A stretch of 16,220 bases of DNA. Origin: an uncultured Clostridia bacterium. GTDB taxonomy: Bacteria > Bacillota > Dehalobacteriia > UBA4068 > JAAVYR01. The DNA lies in the NCBI GenBank assembly GCA_946562005.1, contig CAMNVD010000020.1, forward strand, positions 1-16,220, written 5' to 3'. This document shows, in pieces, positions 13,220 through 16,220 of the stretch (its first letter is position 1; each line of letters begins with the position of its first letter). A program made the position numbers and the translations under genes. The notes beneath the pieces are model-generated. The model was given only the letters and a program-made list of their open reading frames with translations. It had not been told where the DNA came from and made no database searches.

Positions 13220-14287
13220 TTATGGCATGATGACAATGTTGGTGGCAACTTTACGTTGACTGCCATCGGAGGGCTTATTGAGCAGCTTACCGTTATACAC
13301 CATAGCGCTAGAGCCGCCGCCGTCTAAGGTAAAGGCCTCCATCACCCCTAGCCGCAACAATAACACCTGCATTTCTTCTAAGGTAATACCCGTGCTCCAA
13401 TCCTTCTGTCGGCCGTCTACTACGATAAAGAATACATCGCCGTTAGGGTATTGTCCCAGCACGGTACGGGGCTGTTTGGATTTTGCCCATTTACTAGGGA
13501 TGGTGATTTTTTCCCAATCCTGGATAAGCACCGGTACGAAGCTGACGCCCTGCCAGGCGCCGCTCTTCTTCAACTCTTCTTCTGTATCATAAATACCTCC
13601 GACTAGCTTGCCGCTTTTGGTAAAACCGGCAAAAGCTAAGTCATTCCAGGAAGGCGTAAAATCGCCAATAAGTTTGCCCTCTACCATGGCATTTCCCAAC
13701 GGCACAAGTTTCGTCACACCGTTCTCCGTAGAAGAAGCAAAACCACCGCCATTGACACCAAAGATTGCGCCTGTCCGCTTCACTGCCTGAGCTGTCGTTT
13801 CTCCCTTAGGACTATCGCTAGGGTTTACAGTTACCCGCAGGGCTTTATCGGTTTTCAGCTTAATCTTCGCCATATAGCCCCGCATATCTTCTTCTGCCAG
13901 CGTGAAGATTTGGATTTTAGAATTTGTTCCATCATGGGTATAGACGGCTTTTCCCAGACGGTCTACAATCATCTTCTCATAGGTAGCGTCAGTTAAGTTT
14001 TTATTTTTAGAGCTATTCTGCGCCAGCTGGTCCAGCTGACTGATAATATCCTTTTGCCGCTGGGCTTCCTCCTGAGCAGATTGTTGGAAACCTGTCATCG
14101 CCGTAGAAAGCCTATCTAAGCCACCCTGAAAATTAGTCAGATTGCCATGAAAAGTTTCTCGATTCCAGACTTCTTTACTCTCCTCTGCTAGGACCATAGG
14201 CTTTTGCAGGAATGTTCCGGCCAATGCTCCTACACTCATGGCGGTGACTAAGCCTACCGCCAACAACAGATTATTTTTTTCTCCCAT
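13220..14287 (-). CDS. Membrane-anchored phosphodiester glycosidase (NAGPA) domain protein
   Basis: 355 residues. A short hydrophobic N-terminus (about 6-28) serves as signal anchor. A heptad-like stretch follows at about 50-92 (GGLDRLSTAMTGFQQSAQEE, then DIISQLDQLAQ). The C-terminal domain (about 130-355) is of the NAGPA phosphodiester glycosidase type (PF09992): GAIFGVNGGGF (173-183), PRTVLGQYPNGDVFFIVVDG (273-292), ITLEEMQVLLLRLG and FTLDGGGSSAMVYNG (319-333). These motifs include the expected active-site Asn and the DGGGSS loop. The domain acts on GlcNAc-1-phosphodiester linkages in the eukaryotic enzyme; in bacteria it is linked with envelope or exopolysaccharide work, inferred here. ATG at 14287 with GGAGG 6 bases upstream. 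It overlaps the preceding gene by 17 bp, so translation is coupled. Confidence 0.87.
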   Translation of the reverse strand: MGEKNNLLLAVGLVTAMSVGALAGTFLQKPMVLAEESKEVWNRETFHGNLTNFQGGLDRLSTAMTGFQQSAQEEAQRQKDIISQLDQLAQNSSKNKNLTDATYEKMIVDRLGKAVYTHDGTNSKIQIFTLAEEDMRGYMAKIKLKTDKALRVTVNPSDSPKGETTAQAVKRTGAIFGVNGGGFASSTENGVTKLVPLGNAMVEGKLIGDFTPSWNDLAFAGFTKSGKLVGGIYDTEEELKKSGAWQGVSFVPVLIQDWEKITIPSKWAKSKQPRTVLGQYPNGDVFFIVVDGRQKDWSTGITLEEMQVLLLRLGVMEAFTLDGGGSSAMVYNGKLLNKPSDGSQRKVATNIVIMP

Positions 14288-15044
14288 TGGCGTCCTCCTG
14301 CAAAACTGCTAAGCTCTTTTGCAAAGACTGTAACTGCTTATCCAGCTTTTCGATTCTTTCGCTGATGGCAGCACGGCTTTCTTGACTACTGGAGCCGATA
14401 GCAGCCCCTGTTTCTTCCAAGAGGCTGACGATTTCATCAAAGTTCGTTTCCATCCGGCCCAGAGTCTCTCCCATCTCTGCAATGGCAGCGTCGTTTTTAG
14501 CCCGGATATCTGCTAGCTCTGTTTCTATATAACTAAGAATTGCCTGCTTATCAGCATTTAACTTATAAAAAATACCTAAGAAAGACCCAAGGCATACCAC
14601 TGCTGCCGCTACAATAGCAAGAACGGTATTACGGCTCATAGAGACAGAACCGTCTTTTATTCTTTCCCCAGCTGGCGCCATATTTTTTTCTTTTCTCTGC
14701 TGTGGTCGAGAGGATTTTTTACGTTCTTTGACAGAAGCACTTCGTTCTGATTTCTGAGAAAACACATCCCGCTCCTCTTTTTCCGATCTTTGGGCTGTTT
14801 CTCTATTTAACGCATCAATATGATGACGAGAAGACACTTCTTCCTCCAAAGGATGTTGTGTCAGCTGTCCTACTGCACGGAGCAATTGGTCTCTATCCAT
14901 GACAATGCTGCCGTCGGACTTTTCTGCTGCAAAAGGAGAAGGAGAAACAGCAGAAGACGTCGCTTCCCCTTTTCCCTGTTGGTTGGTATCTAATTGGTCC
15001 CAAAATGAATCCGTATCAGAAATTTTATTTTTTTCTTTATCCAC
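14271..15044 (-). CDS. Membrane protein with extracellular coiled coil, unknown function
   Basis: I do not recognise the family. 257 residues. Residues 1-138 are polar, low in hydrophobics and end strongly basic (SVKERKKSSRPQQRKEK), so they should lie in the cytoplasm. One membrane helix spans about 139-160 (NTVLAIVAAAVVCLGSFLGI). The C-terminal third (165-250) is a likely coiled coil with regular leucine and isoleucine spacing (ISERIEKLDKQLQSLQKSLA). Start GTG at 15044 with GAGG 8-9 bases upstream; no better start is seen. It overlaps the glycosidase-domain gene by 17 bp. That partner also has a membrane anchor followed by an outer coiled coil, so the two may form a complex. The position after remB is where gyrB usually stands in related genomes. 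Confidence 0.75.
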   Translation of the reverse strand: MDKEKNKISDTDSFWDQLDTNQQGKGEATSSAVSPSPFAAEKSDGSIVMDRDQLLRAVGQLTQHPLEEEVSSRHHIDALNRETAQRSEKEERDVFSQKSERSASVKERKKSSRPQQRKEKNMAPAGERIKDGSVSMSRNTVLAIVAAAVVCLGSFLGIFYKLNADKQAILSYIETELADIRAKNDAAIAEMGETLGRMETNFDEIVSLLEETGAAIGSSSQESRAAISERIEKLDKQLQSLQKSLAVLQEDANGRKK

Positions 15045-15095
15045 TGCAAATCCCTCTCTTTATCTGAAACATAATCTGCGACAACCTATACCATC

Positions 15096-15353
15096 TCATA
15101 TATGAAACAAATGTCTTTCTCCCCGCTTCTTTAAGGTTTGACTAGAAATTGGTGATAAATAAACGATGTCTTCCGTCATAACCAAAGACTTAATCTTATC
15201 TTTATCCTTACAGGTACAGATAATTTTTTTATCCCGCTGTAATCCTTTGAAAAAAGATAAATTAGCATTTCTCTCTTTTTCTGTCTCCCAATTTAAGATA
15301 GCAATAATATCTTTTTTAGCCAACAATATATTATCCCCAATGTGTAAAAACAT
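15096..15353 (-). CDS. remB: DUF370/RemB-type regulator
   Basis: Small protein of 85 residues with the DUF370 pattern: MFLHIGDNILLAKKDIIAIL at the N-terminus, then a basic segment and IVYLSPISSQTLKKRGE near the end. In Bacillus subtilis the equivalent (YaaB/RemB) lies directly after recF; its paralogue RemA is a DNA-binding activator of matrix genes. The position here, 41 bp after recF, is the same. ATG at 15353 has AGG 7 bases upstream and AGGAAG further off. Whether it regulates the two envelope genes that follow is a guess based on context. Confidence 0.85.
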   Translation of the reverse strand: MFLHIGDNILLAKKDIIAILNWETEKERNANLSFFKGLQRDKKIICTCKDKDKIKSLVMTEDIVYLSPISSQTLKKRGERHLFHI

Positions 15354-15394
15354 AATGCAACCTGCTTCCTATTTTTATGATTGTTTTCACAACG

Positions 15395-16220
15395 TTATTG
15401 ATGATTTTTTACAGTTCCCCCATTTACGGTAATGGTCTTACCATAACGGGAAAAAACATTCATTTTCGTATCTGTAATTAACGTTTGTGTCTTTTCTCCT
15501 ACTAGACTTAAAAGCTGCCGACACCGTTTTTCGTCTAATTCTGAAGCCACATCATCTAAAAGCAACACTGGGTATTGGCCGCTTTTTTGATAAAACAAAT
15601 CAATCTCCGCAAGCTTTAAGGCTAGGGCGGCTGTACGCTGCTGTCCCTGAGAACCAAACTGACGAGCAGAAACACCATTAATATAAATAGCCACATCATC
15701 CCGGTGAGGTCCTACACCGGTAGTGCCTTTATATAAATCTTCACGGCGGTTTCTCTCCAAAGCCAGCTTCATCTGGTCTTTTAAAAAATCATGCTGAGCC
15801 TCAGAAGTAGCCCCTTCCCCTTTCATCTTGTTGATAGTTTGCCATACTTCATCATTTAGTTCCTGTTGTCGGAAAAGGGCTGCCTCATAACAGACCTGGA
15901 TTTCCTCTTTACCACTGCTCAATAACTGATGGATTTTTTGCGCATAAGGTAAGATGTCGTAGATTAACTGCTGCCTCTTTAACAAAATCACACTGCCATG
16001 ACGGCTAATCTCCTCATCCCAGATAGCAAGCATTTCCAAATCAATCTGTCCGCTAGGCTGCTTTAAATACTTATTCCGCTGCTCTACTCCCTGACGATAG
16101 GCGCTATAAACAGGATAAAACTCTCCGTCTAGCTGTAAAAGTTCTCGATTTAAAAACTTTCTACGGATGGCAGGACCGGCTTTTACCAGAGACAAATCTT
16201 CAGGCGAAAAAATCACCGTC
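15395..16220 (-). CDS. recF: RecF recombination protein, N-terminus outside window
   Basis: DNA repair ATPase of the SMC/ABC type that loads RecA with RecO and RecR at gaps. The last 274 residues or so are visible; about 100 residues with Walker A lie beyond the right edge. Visible are the family segment VIFSPEDLSLVKAGPAIRRKFLN, GVGPHRDDVAIYINGVSARQ, the ABC signature FGSQGQQRTAALALKLAE and Walker B with D-loop (VLLLDDVASELD). The GTG at 16214-16216 is an internal Val codon, not the start. The gene normally sits just after dnaN near oriC, so the replication origin is expected a few kilobases beyond the window's right end. remB follows at 41 bp. Confidence 0.95.
   Translation of the reverse strand, partial: TVIFSPEDLSLVKAGPAIRRKFLNRELLQLDGEFYPVYSAYRQGVEQRNKYLKQPSGQIDLEMLAIWDEEISRHGSVILLKRQQLIYDILPYAQKIHQLLSSGKEEIQVCYEAALFRQQELNDEVWQTINKMKGEGATSEAQHDFLKDQMKLALERNRREDLYKGTTGVGPHRDDVAIYINGVSARQFGSQGQQRTAALALKLAEIDLFYQKSGQYPVLLLDDVASELDEKRCRQLLSLVGEKTQTLITDTKMNVFSRYGKTITVNGGTVKNHQ

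Noticed and set aside
15166..15432. Plus-strand 88-codon frame opposite remB
   Set aside because: It is antisense to the conserved DUF370 gene and has no recognisable domain or ribosome site.

Overview
The window is a 16.2-kb piece of a Bacillota chromosome, probably an anaerobic Clostridia or Negativicutes relative. The family set supports this: RecF followed by a DUF370/RemB protein, a PepV-type dipeptidase, a Cdd1-type helix-hairpin-helix protein, DUF4358 and DUF4367 proteins, and AGGAG-type ribosome binding sites. All seventeen genes that I accept lie on the minus strand. recF at the right edge places the window close to oriC (the usual order is dnaA-dnaN-recF-remB). Transcription therefore runs away from the origin on the leading strand.

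Reading in the direction of transcription (right to left), the layout is as follows. (1) recF (3' part) - remB - a membrane coiled-coil protein - a phosphodiester-glycosidase-domain protein, closed by a strong terminator at 13058-13082. (2) An ECF sigma factor and its membrane anti-sigma factor, overlapping by ATGA and closed by a terminator at 11353-11386. (3) A single SGNH/GDSL hydrolase. (4) DUF4358 lipoprotein - ndk - hisJ-like PHP phosphatase - second lipoprotein, closed by a likely terminator near 7360. (5) An RlmD/RlmCD-type 23S rRNA uracil methyltransferase plus a small Cdd1-type protein. (6) trkA-trkH potassium uptake, with a clear promoter and terminator. (7) An XRE-type repressor and a PepV dipeptidase with its own promoter.

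The coding content is mostly ordinary housekeeping and envelope genes. The unusual part lies between the genes. Two families of short dispersed repeats fill the spacers. One (R1) is a roughly 25-bp GATTCTTCG...CAGAAT motif, sometimes arranged as inverted pairs. The other (R2) is a roughly 89-bp element with 15-bp imperfect terminal inverted repeats, present in at least five copies within 9.5 kb. R2 copies tend to begin exactly at the stop codon of the upstream gene, and two lie in tandem inside the trkA-trkH operon. This is the best candidate here for something not well described. A second point is the anti-sigma gene, which holds an internal ATG with a perfect Shine-Dalgarno sequence exactly where a signal-peptide-like segment begins.

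Several start codons were moved inward from the longest reading frame on the basis of ribosome binding sites (trkA, trkH, hisJ, the 7413 lipoprotein, the sigma factor). No tRNA, rRNA, CRISPR array, transposase or prophage gene was seen.
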